The notes under the pieces: generated by a model | Database searches by the model: none | What the model saw: only the letters and a program-made list of their open reading frames with translations | Told to the model about the DNA's origin: nothing | Shown: positions 1 through 9,500 of the stretch, in pieces | Numbering within the stretch: the stretch's first letter is position 1 | Layout: every line of letters starts with the position of its first letter | NCBI GenBank assembly: GCA_031548545.1 | Contig: JAVBQY010000022.1 | Location: forward strand, 1 to 50,778 | Source of the DNA: UBA932 sp031548545 | Lineage (GTDB): Bacteria; Bacteroidota; Bacteroidia; Bacteroidales; UBA932 | Length of the DNA stretch: 50,778 nt | Reading direction: 5' to 3' | Position numbers and translations under genes: made by a program

Positions 1-110
1 ACAACAGTAACAAGAAGTGTAGGTGAGCGCAGCTCCTTAATCAACAGCCAATAAAAACCCCTGCCGCAAAATAATTTTGCAGCAATAGCATTTACACTTT
101 AAATGGTTAA

Positions 111-393
111 TTATTTAAATGATATCTTTAGCGTGGTCCTTATTTTAGTTCGTATTGCGTAAGAGGCCCTAGGAAAGCCCATCATATTAAACAAACCAGG
201 CCCACGCCATTTTTTTACGATCTGTTTTTGAAGGAAAAAAATCCAAATCTAAACGAAATGAAAAAAAAGGGGTGGACGCTGGCTTACATTGCTCAATATG
301 ATTAGAAATTTCCTAGGTTTCTTTTGCAAGTAAATAAAGCCAACGTACCAATGCGCCCGAAGGCACATTAATTTTAAGGGGAAGTAAAGAACG
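111..393 (-). pseudogene. Possible decayed small ORF
   Basis: Read on the minus strand from about 393, one frame gives a protein-like string containing VPSGALVRWLYLLAKET, then a TAG at 315-313. The same frame continues with EISNHIEQCKPASTPFF until a TAA at 189-187. A single-base shift near 195-200 restores an open frame reading GLFNMMGFPRASYAIRTKIR and ending with TAA at 113-111. One stop and one frameshift would therefore explain a lost gene of roughly 90-95 codons. The family is not recognised. It could equally be a chance low-stop stretch or a transcribed noncoding repeat, so confidence is low. Confidence 0.3.
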
Positions 394-405
394 CTTATCT
401 GGTTA

Positions 406-413
406 CAAAGTTA
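406..413 (-). promoter_or_regulatory. Candidate -7 box (TAACTTTG)
   Basis: The plus-strand bases CAAAGTTA read TAACTTTG on the minus strand and match the Bacteroidota -7 consensus TAnnTTTG. The box points toward the decayed ORF at 111-393. No intact gene follows it. Confidence 0.3.
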
Positions 414-480
414 ACCCCTTTCTTTAAAACCACAAATGCGGTTTATGAAAATAGTGTTAATGCCCGGCCTGCGGCATACA

Positions 481-1611
481 CTAATGCATCAATTGTTTTA
501 TAATAAAGTCCGACTGCAGGAAAAGGAGCGGGGGGATCATATACCGCTTTCCATCGGCCACTACGGCGCCATTGCTTAGGAGGCCTTGTACTTCTTGCAA
601 AAAATATCCGGCGTACTCCTCGCCGAATAGCCTGCGGATAAGGTCTACATCCACGCCTTTAGCCGTACGCAGGCCGGTGAGTACATATTCGTTGTAGCGC
701 ATCTCAGTGCTGAGGCTTTCGCGTTCGAAAAAGGACGCTCCCTTTTGCAAGGCGTCCAGGTATTGCCGGTTGTTGGACAGGTTCCACTGCCGGCTTTCGC
801 CGTCATAGGAATGGGCCGAGGGGCCGAAGCCGATATAAGGCAGTTGTTGCCAGTAATTGCTGTTATGTAGGGCCTGCCTTCCGGGGAGGGCGAAATTGGA
901 TACCTCGTAGTGCTCGTAGCCGGCCGCGGTCAGGCTGTTGTGGAGCGTGGCAAATTGCCGCTCGCTTTCTTCTTCGGCTATTTCTTGTAATAAGCCTTTT
1001 TCTAATTGTTTACCCAGCACCGTCCGGGGTTCTATGGTCAGGTGGTAAGCCGAAATATGCTGTACGCCGAGTTGTAGCGCCTGCCCCAGCGTGGCTTCCC
1101 ACTCCCGGTTCCCTAATTGGGGCAGCCCGTAGATCAGGTCTATGGTGATATTTTGAAAACCGGCCTCTTGCGCCCGGTTTACGCTTGCTATGGCCTGAGC
1201 GGCGGTGTGCCGGCGGTTCATCCAACGCAGGTACTGATCATTGAAAGACTGGATGCCTATACTCAGCCGGTTGACTCCAATGGTTTGCAGGTCTTTAAGA
1301 TAATCTGCCGTAAGGTCATCGGGGTTGGCTTCTACCGTAAATTCTATAAAATTATTAATGCCGAATACTTTTCTGATTTTATCGGCCATCCGGCTTATTG
1401 CCTCCGGCGCGATTAAACTGGGCGTTCCGCCGCCGAAATACAGGGTAGCCGGCTCGCCGGGCGCCATCGTCAGGTAATGGCGCCGTAACTCCATTTCCTG
1501 CAGTAGTGCGTCCATCATAAGCGCTTTGTTTTCCAATGACATGGTGGAGTAAAAATCACAATAGCTGCATAATTGCCGGCAAAAGGGGATATGAATATAA
1601 AAGCCTTTCAA
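481..1611 (-). CDS. hemW: Radical SAM heme chaperone HemW
   Basis: HemW is a radical SAM protein, once called an oxygen-independent coproporphyrinogen oxidase homolog, that delivers heme to target proteins. The [4Fe-4S] cluster motif is CRQLCSYC (CxxxCxxC) near the N-terminus, just after the FYIHIPF strand typical of HemW. The HNSNYW motif in the second half is also typical of HemW rather than HemN. The frame stays open up to a GTG at 1635, but that GTG overlaps the promoter box at 1635-1642. A TTG at 1611 (LKGFYIHIPF) fits the usual family start better and was chosen; no ATG is available. It is transcribed divergently from the dsbD-like gene. Confidence 0.9.
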   Translation of the reverse strand: MKGFYIHIPFCRQLCSYCDFYSTMSLENKALMMDALLQEMELRRHYLTMAPGEPATLYFGGGTPSLIAPEAISRMADKIRKVFGINNFIEFTVEANPDDLTADYLKDLQTIGVNRLSIGIQSFNDQYLRWMNRRHTAAQAIASVNRAQEAGFQNITIDLIYGLPQLGNREWEATLGQALQLGVQHISAYHLTIEPRTVLGKQLEKGLLQEIAEEESERQFATLHNSLTAAGYEHYEVSNFALPGRQALHNSNYWQQLPYIGFGPSAHSYDGESRQWNLSNNRQYLDALQKGASFFERESLSTEMRYNEYVLTGLRTAKGVDVDLIRRLFGEEYAGYFLQEVQGLLSNGAVVADGKRYMIPPLLFLQSDFIIKQLMH

Positions 1612-1634
1612 GGAGAATTTCTTAAGTATTGACA

Positions 1635-1642
1635 CAAAAGTA
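1635..1642 (-). promoter_or_regulatory. hemW -7 box (TACTTTTG)
   Basis: On the minus strand this reads TACTTTTG, matching TAnnTTTG. It overlaps the upstream GTG of the hemW frame, which argues for translation starting further in, at 1611. Confidence 0.5.
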
Positions 1643-1666
1643 AGGTATTTTTTTAATTTTTATAAC

Positions 1667-1674
1667 TACCTTTG
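1667..1674 (+). promoter_or_regulatory. dsbD-like gene -7 box (TACCTTTG)
   Basis: TACCTTTG matches the Bacteroidota -7 consensus and lies 36 bases before the ATG at 1711. It is divergent from the hemW promoter, so both promoters share about 30 bp. Confidence 0.6.
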
Positions 1675-1710
1675 TGGAAAATCTACTTTAACTAAATATC
1701 TAAAAATTGT

Positions 1711-3711
1711 ATGAGAAGATTTATTCTCCTTTGTGCTTTTATTTTTTCCACTGTATTGCTTTCCGCCCAGTCCGTACCGGCCAAGTGGAGCGTTAAACAG
1801 CAAACCGGCGCTTCCGGCGGGCTTGAACTGGTGTTTACGGCTACCATAGACCATGACTGGTATATGTATAACACGGAGCCGATGAACGGCCCTGTGTCTA
1901 CTGCTGTTGCTTTTAATGCGAGCAATGATTATGTATGCGACGGCGTGTTGACGGAACTGACCCCGTCCGAATCTAAATTCGACGATATGTTCGGCATTAC
2001 CGTAAAAGTATTTCACAATACCGCTGAATTTGTCCAGAAGATAACGCCCAAAACCGGCAAGGCGTTCACGGTGAGTGGAAATATTACTTTCCAATGCTGC
2101 AGCGGCGTTTCCTGCGTATTGGGTGAAGACGATTTTGAAATCACCATTCCTGCAGGCGCTACTGTGGCTGGCGCCGGAACGGAGGTAACGGCCGCACCGG
2201 CCGACGAGCCGGCTCCCGAAGCGGATGACGAGGCTGCCGGCAGCGGATTGCTGACCTTCTTCCTGATTGCCCTGGCGGCAGGCTTGGGTTCCGTATTTAC
2301 CCCCTGTGTTTTCCCGATGATTCCGATGACCGTAAGTTTTTTCATGAGTGGTAAGCAGAGCAGGCGCGCTGCCATTACCCGCGGTCTGATTTTCGGCGCT
2401 TCCGTAACATTGATTTATACCCTGATCGGCGTACTGGCCGCCATCTTCAAGAGCGCCGACGCCGCCGATGTGATGAGTTCACACTGGATTCCCAACCTTA
2501 TTTTCGCCGCCATGTTCCTGACCTTCGCCCTTTCGTTCTTCGGCGCTTTTGAAATCACCCTGCCTTCGGGCTTGGCGAACAAGGCCGACCAGAAAGCCGA
2601 CAGCAGCGGATATTTCGGTTCTTTCTTTGTCGCCATTGCACTGGTTATTGTTTCTTTCTCTTGCACAGGTCCATTCGTAGGGTCTATTTTGGTGGAGTCT
2701 ATGAGCAGCGGTTTAGGGATGAAGCCCATCCTGGGGATGTTCGGCTTTGGTTTTGCCATGGCTTTCCCCTTCATGTTGTTTGCCTTCTCTCCCTCCTTAA
2801 TGAAAAAAATGCCGAAATCCGGCGGCTGGCTGAATATGGTAAAAGTAGTGTTCGCCTTCCTGTTGCTGGCTTTCAGCTTGAAATATATTTCCCTCTTCGG
2901 TCAATACTTCGGCTGGCACCTGATCTCGCGTGAGGTATTTATCGGTATCTGGATCGTATCGGCCATTTTGTTGGGGATGTATTTCCTCGGCAAGTTGCGC
3001 CTGTCTCATGACAGTGAAGTACAGCATGTGAGTGTGACCCGCCTGCTTTTTGCCGTCGCCTCTTTCACCTTTGCCTGCTATCTGCTGCCTGGCTTGTTCG
3101 GCGCCCCGCTGCCGGCCCTCTCAGGTATTGTTCCTGATCCCAAGGGGCCTTCGGTATTTGCCGCACAGGAAACACCTGCCGGTACACCCGCTGCCGCCGG
3201 TATGGGGCTCTGCGGAGAAGCCAGGTACAGCAATCCCGATAACCAGCTGTCATACGGATTGCCCGCTTATCATGATATTCAGCAAGCCATTGACTGCGGA
3301 AAGCAACAGAACAAGCCGGTGCTCCTGGCCTTTAAATTTAAAGGATGCGCCGTTTGTAAAAAGATGGAAGCTACGGTATGGAGTGATGAGCAGGTACTGG
3401 ATATCCTGCGCAACAAAGTCGTGATAGCCACCTTATATATTGATGATAAAACGGAGTTGCCCGAGAGCGACTGGGCGACCGGGCTCGATGGCAAGGTGCT
3501 GAAGACCCTGGGTAAGAAATTGCGCGATTATCAGATGCGCCGGTTCCAGGTGATGGCGCAACCTTATTATGCCCTGATTGGCTTTGACGAGCAACCGCTG
3601 ACCAAGCCTGTGGGCGAATGCAGTGTGGAAGACTTCATGAGTTTTCTGAATAGCGGACTGGAGAAGTTCAATGCCCAACCGGCCGGACTGACACCGCAAG
3701 TGACTTTATAG
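1711..3711 (+). CDS. dsbD: DsbD-family thiol:disulfide interchange protein
   Basis: This inner-membrane protein passes electrons from cytoplasmic thioredoxin to periplasmic thiols. It has a signal peptide (residues 1-20), an N-terminal DsbD-like immunoglobulin-type domain (about 25-150, with Cys129-Cys130 and Cys135), then a bundle of about eight membrane helices (about 178-465). The redox cysteines of the membrane core are visible in FTPCVFP (Cys199) and SFSCTGP (Cys318). The C-terminal thioredoxin-like domain carries the pair CAVC (Cys546/Cys549). All three redox modules are thus present, as in full-length DsbD. The 3' end overlaps convergent folK by 6 bp. Confidence 0.92.
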   Translation: MRRFILLCAFIFSTVLLSAQSVPAKWSVKQQTGASGGLELVFTATIDHDWYMYNTEPMNGPVSTAVAFNASNDYVCDGVLTELTPSESKFDDMFGITVKVFHNTAEFVQKITPKTGKAFTVSGNITFQCCSGVSCVLGEDDFEITIPAGATVAGAGTEVTAAPADEPAPEADDEAAGSGLLTFFLIALAAGLGSVFTPCVFPMIPMTVSFFMSGKQSRRAAITRGLIFGASVTLIYTLIGVLAAIFKSADAADVMSSHWIPNLIFAAMFLTFALSFFGAFEITLPSGLANKADQKADSSGYFGSFFVAIALVIVSFSCTGPFVGSILVESMSSGLGMKPILGMFGFGFAMAFPFMLFAFSPSLMKKMPKSGGWLNMVKVVFAFLLLAFSLKYISLFGQYFGWHLISREVFIGIWIVSAILLGMYFLGKLRLSHDSEVQHVSVTRLLFAVASFTFACYLLPGLFGAPLPALSGIVPDPKGPSVFAAQETPAGTPAAAGMGLCGEARYSNPDNQLSYGLPAYHDIQQAIDCGKQQNKPVLLAFKFKGCAVCKKMEATVWSDEQVLDILRNKVVIATLYIDDKTELPESDWATGLDGKVLKTLGKKLRDYQMRRFQVMAQPYYALIGFDEQPLTKPVGECSVEDFMSFLNSGLEKFNAQPAGLTPQVTL

Positions 3712-4203
3712 TTGACGCACAAACCCTGTATCGCCGCATTCCTCCAAGAGTGCGGCGATTGTTTTTTTTAGTATGGGATGCTGATAACTCCCGGCTATTT
3801 CCGCCAGGGGCAGCAGGGTGAACCGCCGCTGGTGCAATAAAGGGTGCGGAATACTAAGCTGCGGTGTATCCATCACCAGTTCATCATAAAAAAGTATATC
3901 TATATCTATCGGCCTTGATTGGTACCCCTCATTCTTACTTTCTGTACCTCTTACCCGTCCAAGCTCCCGCTCAATGGCCTGCGTTATTTTCAGCAAGGCT
4001 TCCGGCGAAAGGGCCGTATGCAGTTCCACTACCTGGTTTACGAACCACTCATCGCTTGTAAAGCCCCAGGGCGCACTTTCATACAGCGCTGATACACGCA
4101 TTACTTTCCCTGCCCGGCGATTCAACAAATGCCGTGCTTCCCGGAGCAATAGGGCCTTTTCGCCCATATTACTTCCCAGTAATATATATACCAGACTGGT
4201 CAC
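3706..4203 (-). CDS. folK: 2-amino-4-hydroxy-6-hydroxymethyldihydropteridine pyrophosphokinase
   Basis: FolK (HPPK) transfers pyrophosphate from ATP to 6-hydroxymethyl-dihydropterin in folate synthesis. Visible family marks are the N-terminal LLGSNMG, YESAPWGF, and the metal/ATP segment RPIDIDILFYD followed by IPHPLLHQRRF. Its 165 residues are normal for a single-domain HPPK. The only usable start is GTG at 4203, since no ATG lies between it and the upstream sufE stop. It is the third gene of the sufS-sufE-folK operon, 28 bp after sufE across a tandem-repeat tract. Its last codons overlap the dsbD-like gene on the other strand. Confidence 0.93.
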   Translation of the reverse strand: MTSLVYILLGSNMGEKALLLREARHLLNRRAGKVMRVSALYESAPWGFTSDEWFVNQVVELHTALSPEALLKITQAIERELGRVRGTESKNEGYQSRPIDIDILFYDELVMDTPQLSIPHPLLHQRRFTLLPLAEIAGSYQHPILKKTIAALLEECGDTGFVRQL

Positions 4204-4212
4204 TTTTAATGC

Positions 4213-4260
4213 TCCGTAATCTCTTAGTTCCTTAATCCCTTAGTTCCTTAGTCTCTTTAA
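4213..4260. repeat. 8-bp tandem repeat, six decaying units
   Basis: Six head-to-tail octamers occupy 4213-4220, 4221-4228, 4229-4236, 4237-4244, 4245-4252 and 4253-4260, with plus-strand consensus TCCTTAGT (ACTAAGGA on the minus strand). Each unit departs from the consensus by 0-3 bases. The tract contains the last codons and stop of sufE and the spacer before folK. Because 8 is not a multiple of 3, a change in copy number would shift the sufE C-terminal frame. Confidence 0.8.
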
Positions 4261-4663
4261 ACACCAAGGCATACAACTTCATCTGCTTTACCATGGCCAG
4301 CAGGCCATTGGCCCGGTTCGGAGAGAGATTTTCTTTCAATCCGATTTGGTCGATAAACTCCAGCGAAGCGGCTATGATGGCCTGGGGCGTCTGTCCGGAC
4401 AGCACGCGTACCAGCAGGGATACAATGCCCTTGGTGATAATTGCATCACTGTCTGCGGAAAAATAAACCAGCCCATTTTCATAGCGGGCGGACACCCACA
4501 CGCGCGACTGGCAGCCTTCGATCAGGTGTTGCTCCGTTTTATCGGCCGGGCTATAGGGCGGGAGAGACTTTCCCAACTCGATGAGGTGTTCATACTTGTC
4601 CATCCACTCGGAAAAGAGGGAGAACTCTTCCACAATTTCTTTTTCTATTTCAGCGATGCTCAT
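4232..4663 (-). CDS. sufE: Cysteine desulfuration protein SufE
   Basis: SufE accepts persulfide sulfur from SufS and passes it on for Fe-S cluster assembly. The acceptor cysteine sits in EGCQSRVW (Cys51), the canonical SufE context. The length of 143 residues is normal. The ATG at 4663 overlaps the sufS stop by one base (TAATG), so translation is probably coupled. The last residues (ETKELRD) are encoded by the octamer repeat at 4213-4260 and are likely not part of the conserved fold. Confidence 0.93.
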   Translation of the reverse strand: MSIAEIEKEIVEEFSLFSEWMDKYEHLIELGKSLPPYSPADKTEQHLIEGCQSRVWVSARYENGLVYFSADSDAIITKGIVSLLVRVLSGQTPQAIIAASLEFIDQIGLKENLSPNRANGLLAMVKQMKLYALVFKETKELRD

Positions 4664-5880
4664 TATGTTAATAATTGCCGGGCCTTAAGCAGGGCTGCTA
4701 CGGCCGCGTCGATTTCTTCCGTTGTATTATAAAAGGCGAAGGATAAGCGCATCATTCCGGTTACGCCAAAGCGGCGCATCAGCGGTTGGGCGCAGAGGTG
4801 TCCGGAGCGGATGGCTATACCCATCTTGTCCAGCAGCATGGCGGCATCGGAAGGGTGTACTCCGTCGATGTTGAAAGCTACGAGGCCGGTTTTGGGCTGT
4901 GCTGTGCCGTAAAGATGTATGCCCGGAATTTCCTGCAGGCGTTGCAGGGCATGGCCTATCAGTAATTGCTCCTGTTGGTGGATGGCGGCCCAGCCGGTTT
5001 GTTCCAGGTAGTCAATGGCGGTTTTCAGTCCGTGTATGCCGATGTAGTTGGGCGTTCCGGCTTCAAACTTCAGGGGGGCTTCCGCATACGTCGAGCGCTC
5101 AAAGCTTACCGTGGCAATCATCTCTCCGCCTCCTTGCCAGGGGGGGAGTTCCGCCAGCCATTTTTCTTTGCCGTAGAGGACGCCGGTGCCGGTCGGGCCG
5201 TAAAGTTTATGTCCGGAAAAGACATAGAAGTCACAGTCGGTTGCCTGCACGTCTATCCCGCCGTGTACGGCGCCCTGGGCGCCGTCTACCATGACGGGAA
5301 TGCCGCGGCTATGGGCGGCGGTAATAATTTCAGGCAGAGGGTTTATGATGCCTAAAACATTGCTTATTTGCGCTATACAGAGTAAACGCACTTCGGGGGT
5401 CAGGAGCTCCGGTAGCTTATCCAGGGCAAGACTTCCGTCGTTATTTACCGGCAACACTTTTAGTGTGGCGCCTTTGCGCTCACAGAGCAGTTGCCAGGGC
5501 ACGATGTTGGAGTGGTGCTCGGCCTCCGAGACCACAATAGCATCTCCCGCTTTTACATAGCGTTCGCCGAAGCTAAAAGCCAGCAGATTAATGCCAGCGG
5601 TAGCACCGGAGGTAAAGACGATTTCTTCTTTTTGGGCCGCATTCAAAAAATACCGAACCGCTTCCCGCGCGGTTTCATAGCGCTCCGTACACAAATTGCC
5701 CAGGTGATGAAAAGCCCTGTGGATATTTCCATTGGTCAGGCTATTCATTTCATTCACAGCTTCTATAACACTTACCGGCTTTTGGGCGGTGGCCGCATTG
5801 TCCAGGTAAATCAAGGGTTTGCCGTATACCTGCTGCTGCAGGGCCGGGAAGTCTGTCCGTATTTTTGAAGTGTTAAACAT
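4663..5880 (-). CDS. sufS: Cysteine desulfurase SufS
   Basis: This PLP enzyme removes sulfur from cysteine and, with SufE, feeds Fe-S cluster assembly. It is a class V aminotransferase fold with the PLP lysine in SGHKLYGPTG (Lys225) and the persulfide cysteine in RSGHLCAQP (Cys363), which mark the group II (SufS) type. The 405-residue length is normal. The start KIRTDFPAL...YLDNAATAQ aligns with the usual SufS N-terminus, so the ATG at 5880 is probably right. That ATG lies only 4 bases after a promoter box (5885-5892). No sufBCD genes are in view. Confidence 0.95.
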   Translation of the reverse strand: MFNTSKIRTDFPALQQQVYGKPLIYLDNAATAQKPVSVIEAVNEMNSLTNGNIHRAFHHLGNLCTERYETAREAVRYFLNAAQKEEIVFTSGATAGINLLAFSFGERYVKAGDAIVVSEAEHHSNIVPWQLLCERKGATLKVLPVNNDGSLALDKLPELLTPEVRLLCIAQISNVLGIINPLPEIITAAHSRGIPVMVDGAQGAVHGGIDVQATDCDFYVFSGHKLYGPTGTGVLYGKEKWLAELPPWQGGGEMIATVSFERSTYAEAPLKFEAGTPNYIGIHGLKTAIDYLEQTGWAAIHQQEQLLIGHALQRLQEIPGIHLYGTAQPKTGLVAFNIDGVHPSDAAMLLDKMGIAIRSGHLCAQPLMRRFGVTGMMRLSFAFYNTTEEIDAAVAALLKARQLLT

Positions 5881-5884
5881 GCTA

Positions 5885-5892
5885 CAAAATTA
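5885..5892 (-). promoter_or_regulatory. sufS -7 box (TAATTTTG)
   Basis: CAAAATTA reads TAATTTTG on the minus strand. Only 4 bases separate it from the sufS ATG, so the transcript would start at or next to the start codon. Confidence 0.5.
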
Positions 5893-5924
5893 GCTAATTT
5901 TTTTCATAGTAAGAGAAAAATCAG

Positions 5925-5932
5925 TATCTTTG
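5925..5932 (+). promoter_or_regulatory. ruvA -7 box (TATCTTTG)
   Basis: TATCTTTG is an exact TAnnTTTG match 25 bases upstream of the ruvA ATG and probably drives ruvA-sprA. Confidence 0.65.
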
Positions 5933-5957
5933 TAAGTTAGGCTAATGTTTGTAACTT

Positions 5958-6545
5958 ATGTATGAATATCTTAAAGGGATTGTAGCAGAGTTGACACCGA
6001 CGTATGTAGTACTTGAAGTCGGTGGCGGAGTTGGCTACAATGTCAATATATCACTCCAGACCTATGCATCCGTCGGCAGTTTGCGCGAGTTGCAGCTCTG
6101 GATCCATCACATTGTCCGCGAGGACGCCGAATTGCTCTTCGGTTTTTATGACAAGGAAGAACGGGAAATTTTCCGCTTGCTGATCGGGGTTTCGGGTATA
6201 GGTCCGAACACGGCCCGCATGATTTTATCCTCCCTCTCTTCCGCCGAAATACGCACAGCCATTATGCAGGAAGATGTACGCCGTTTGCAGGGCGTTAAAG
6301 GCATCGGCCTGAAAACCGCCCAGCGCATGGTCGTGGAATTAAAAGACAAAGTGGCCAAAACGGCCGGTTTGTCGGGATCCGCGGCGCCCGGTATTGCTTT
6401 GGGTGTTCGTGACGAGGCTTTATCTGCCTTGCTGATGCTCGGCTTTGCCAAAGCCCCGGCAGAGAAAGCCCTTTCCGCGTTACTGCGGCAAAACCCCGAT
6501 TATTTACTTGAAGACCTGATTAAAGCCGCATTAAAACATTTGTAG
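5958..6545 (+). CDS. ruvA: Holliday junction helicase subunit RuvA
   Basis: RuvA binds the four-way junction and loads the RuvB motor. The N-terminal OB fold begins MYEYLKGIVAEL. Two helix-hairpin-helix motifs follow, GVSGIGPNTAR and GVKGIGLKTAQRMV (about residues 75-125). A C-terminal three-helix RuvB-contact domain fills about 150-195. The stop codon TAG overlaps the GTG start of sprA (TAGTG), an arrangement that suggests coupling. No ruvB or ruvC is in the window. Confidence 0.95.
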   Translation: MYEYLKGIVAELTPTYVVLEVGGGVGYNVNISLQTYASVGSLRELQLWIHHIVREDAELLFGFYDKEEREIFRLLIGVSGIGPNTARMILSSLSSAEIRTAIMQEDVRRLQGVKGIGLKTAQRMVVELKDKVAKTAGLSGSAAPGIALGVRDEALSALLMLGFAKAPAEKALSALLRQNPDYLLEDLIKAALKHL

Positions 6546-9500
6546 TGCATCGTTTTTCATTACATATCATTCTTGTTTTGCTCTGCACCTTGAGCCTGCC
6601 CCTACATGCGCAGGAGGCTTCTTCTGCACCACTATTGGGTCAGCCCTTGCTGTCACCTATTGTCGACTATGACCCCGCTACCGGCAATTATCTTTACTAT
6701 TACAGCTACGACACCAAAAAGACCATGCCCTACAAGGTCCTCTCGGCGGATGATTACCGGCGCGAGCAATTCCTGAACTCCTTACGCCAGGGGTGGGACA
6801 AGCGCGCCAGCAAGTCGGGAGGAAGCACTACCGGCGCTTTGGAACAGTCGCAGGGAGGGCTGTTGCCCACCACGTTCAGTATAAACAGCGATGCATTTAA
6901 AAAAGTATTCGGCAGCAACCAGATCAGTGTAAACCCTCAGGGTAGCCTTGACCTGCTTTTCGGGATCAACCACAATTACACGGATAACCCGGTTATCCCG
7001 GAGCGTTACCGCGGTAATACCAGCTTCGATTTCCGGGTAAAAATGATGTTTAATGTCAATGCTTCCATCGGCGACCGCATTAAGCTGAATTGGAATTACA
7101 ATACGGATGCAACCTTTGAGTTTGAAGATAATTTCAAAATAGAATATGTAGGCGACGAAGACGACATCCTGCAAAAAGTAGAGGCGGGGAACGTGAACCT
7201 GCCCCTGGACGGCACCCTGATCACCGGTAGCCAGAGCTTGTTCGGGATCAAGACGGACCTGCGTTTCGGCAAGTTGGACCTTACGGCCATCTTCTCTCGC
7301 CAGGATGCCCAGACAAAATCCATAGAAATCAAAGGGAGCGGCCAGTCCAGCGTGTTTGAAATCGCTGCGGATAAGTATGACGCCAACCGCCACTTCTTCC
7401 TGAACCAATATTTCCGGCAGAATTACGACCAGTACCTCGGGCGCCTGCCCCTGATCCTTTCCGGGATCAACATCAAGCGGGTGGAAGTCTGGGTAACCAA
7501 CAAGAGCGCCAAATTCGACGACGCACGTAATGTGGTCGCCTTTATTGACCTGGCCGAGGCCGATGTTATTTACAACCGTATATTCAGCAGGCAGCATGGT
7601 GGTTATCCCGACTCTGCGAGCAATAACCTGCTGTCTGTCGTACATGTTTCGCAATTGCGCGATTTGTCCAATGTCACCAGCTACCTTAGCGGACTCGGGC
7701 TCAAAAGCGGGGAAGATTTTGAGAAGCTGGAAAACGCCCGCAAGCTGAATACCAATGAATATTCCGTCAATGCCCAGTTGGGCTATATCTCTTTGAACCA
7801 GGCGCTCAATAATGATGAAGTGCTGGCCGTGGCCTATGAATATGAAGCCGGCGGCAGGACGTACAATGTAGGGGAGCTGTCTACCGATGGGATTACCGCA
7901 CCCAACACCCTGGCTGTAAAATTGCTGAAAGGAACCACCCTTTCGCCTCAGCTGCCTACCTGGCAGTTGATGATGAAAAATATTTATTCGTTGGACGCTT
8001 ATAGTATCAGCCCCAAAGACTTTATAATGGATGTCTACTACGAGAACAGCGAGGTGGGGGCCGCCGTTCCGTATATTGCCGAAGGCGCCATCGCCCAGAA
8101 GCCTTTGCTGCGGGTGCTGAATCTGGATAACCTGAACAGTCAGCACGACCCATACCCCGACGGGCAGTTTGACTTTATTGAAGGCGTTACCGTCTTGGCG
8201 TCCAAAGGAAAGATCATCTTCCCCGTACTGGAACCTTTCGGCCGTTATCTCGAAAAACAAATCAACAATTCAACCGTCGCCCCAAAATATGTCTACAAAG
8301 AGTTGTATGACTCTACCCTGGTGAAGGCGCGCGCTGTGGCGGAAAAGAACCGTTTCAAACTGGTGGGGAGTTATCTTTCTGAGGGGGGTGATGAGATAAG
8401 GCTCAATGCCACGAACATTCCCCAGGGCTCTGTGGTAGTTACCGCCGGCGGTATCCAACTGCAGGAGAATGTGGACTATGAAGTGAACTATGCCCTGGGT
8501 ACCGTACGTGTGTTGAACCGCGCTTACCTGGAATCCGGATCGCCCATACGGGTGACGCTGGAAGACAGGCAATTATTCAATTTGCAGACCAAGACCATGA
8601 TGGGGGCGCATTTGAAATACCGTTTTGATGAGAACTTTTATGTGGGCGCTACCATCCTTAATCTCAGTGAACGGCCGCTTACCCAAAAAGTAAACTGGGG
8701 CAATGAACCTGTTTCCAATACCATCTGGGGGGTGAATACCGCTTTTAAAGCAGAGGCGCCGTTTATCACCAAGGGCTTGAATGCGATTCCTTTTTTCAAT
8801 GCCACCAAAGAAAAATCTTCCATCTCTTTCGATGCGGAATTCGCCCAGTTCCTGCCGGGCCATTCCAGTGCCATAGACGCTTCCGGAGGCACGGTGTTTA
8901 TTGACGACTTTGAGGCCAGCGAAACTTCTCTGGACCTGCGTAATATCAACTCATGGGTGATGGCCAGCACGCCGCAGGGACAACGTCTTCTTTTCCCGGA
9001 GGCAAACCTGTCGGTTCCCAGCCTGGAATACGGGTTTAACCGGGCCCGTCTCTCATGGTATACCATTTACCCCGAATTTCTGCGTAATTCGGCCTATACG
9101 CCGGCCTATATCAGGAACAATCCGGCCAGGTACCAGGAAAACCATTTTGTGCGTGAAATTCCTATCCAGGAAATTTTCCCCGAACAGGACCAGGTGGTTG
9201 GCGCCGCTAGCAACCTCCCGGTATTTAACATGGCTTATTATCCCGATGAAAAGGGACCGAACAACTACAATGAAACCGATGTAACGGCCAATGGTAAATT
9301 GAGCAATCCGGCCACGCGCTGGGGCGGCATCATGCGCTCCCTGCCGGTGACCGACTTTGAAACCGCCAACTATGACTATGTGGAGTTCTGGTTGATGGAC
9401 CCCTTTGTGTACAATCATAACGCCAAAGGCGGAAAGTTTTACCTGAACCTCGGTAACCTTTCGGAAGATGTGCTGAAAGACGGGGTCAAGTCTTTTGAGA

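Larger units (their letters stand above)
1..480. other. Gene-free left edge
   Basis: No intact reading frame of useful length lies here, and the stretch is visibly more AT-rich than the flanking coding DNA. It holds a possible decayed minus-strand ORF (111-393) and a promoter-like box CAAAGTTA at 406-413, which reads TAACTTTG on the minus strand. No tRNA, clear terminator or insertion-sequence end was found. Confidence 0.6.

Noticed and set aside
4213..4260. CRISPR-like array
   Set aside because: The repeats are contiguous octamers without spacers, and no cas gene is present.
6782..8260. Long antisense open frame (492 codons) inside sprA
   Set aside because: It is a shadow of sprA codon usage: it has no family motif, signal or promoter, and sprA is clearly coding on the other strand.
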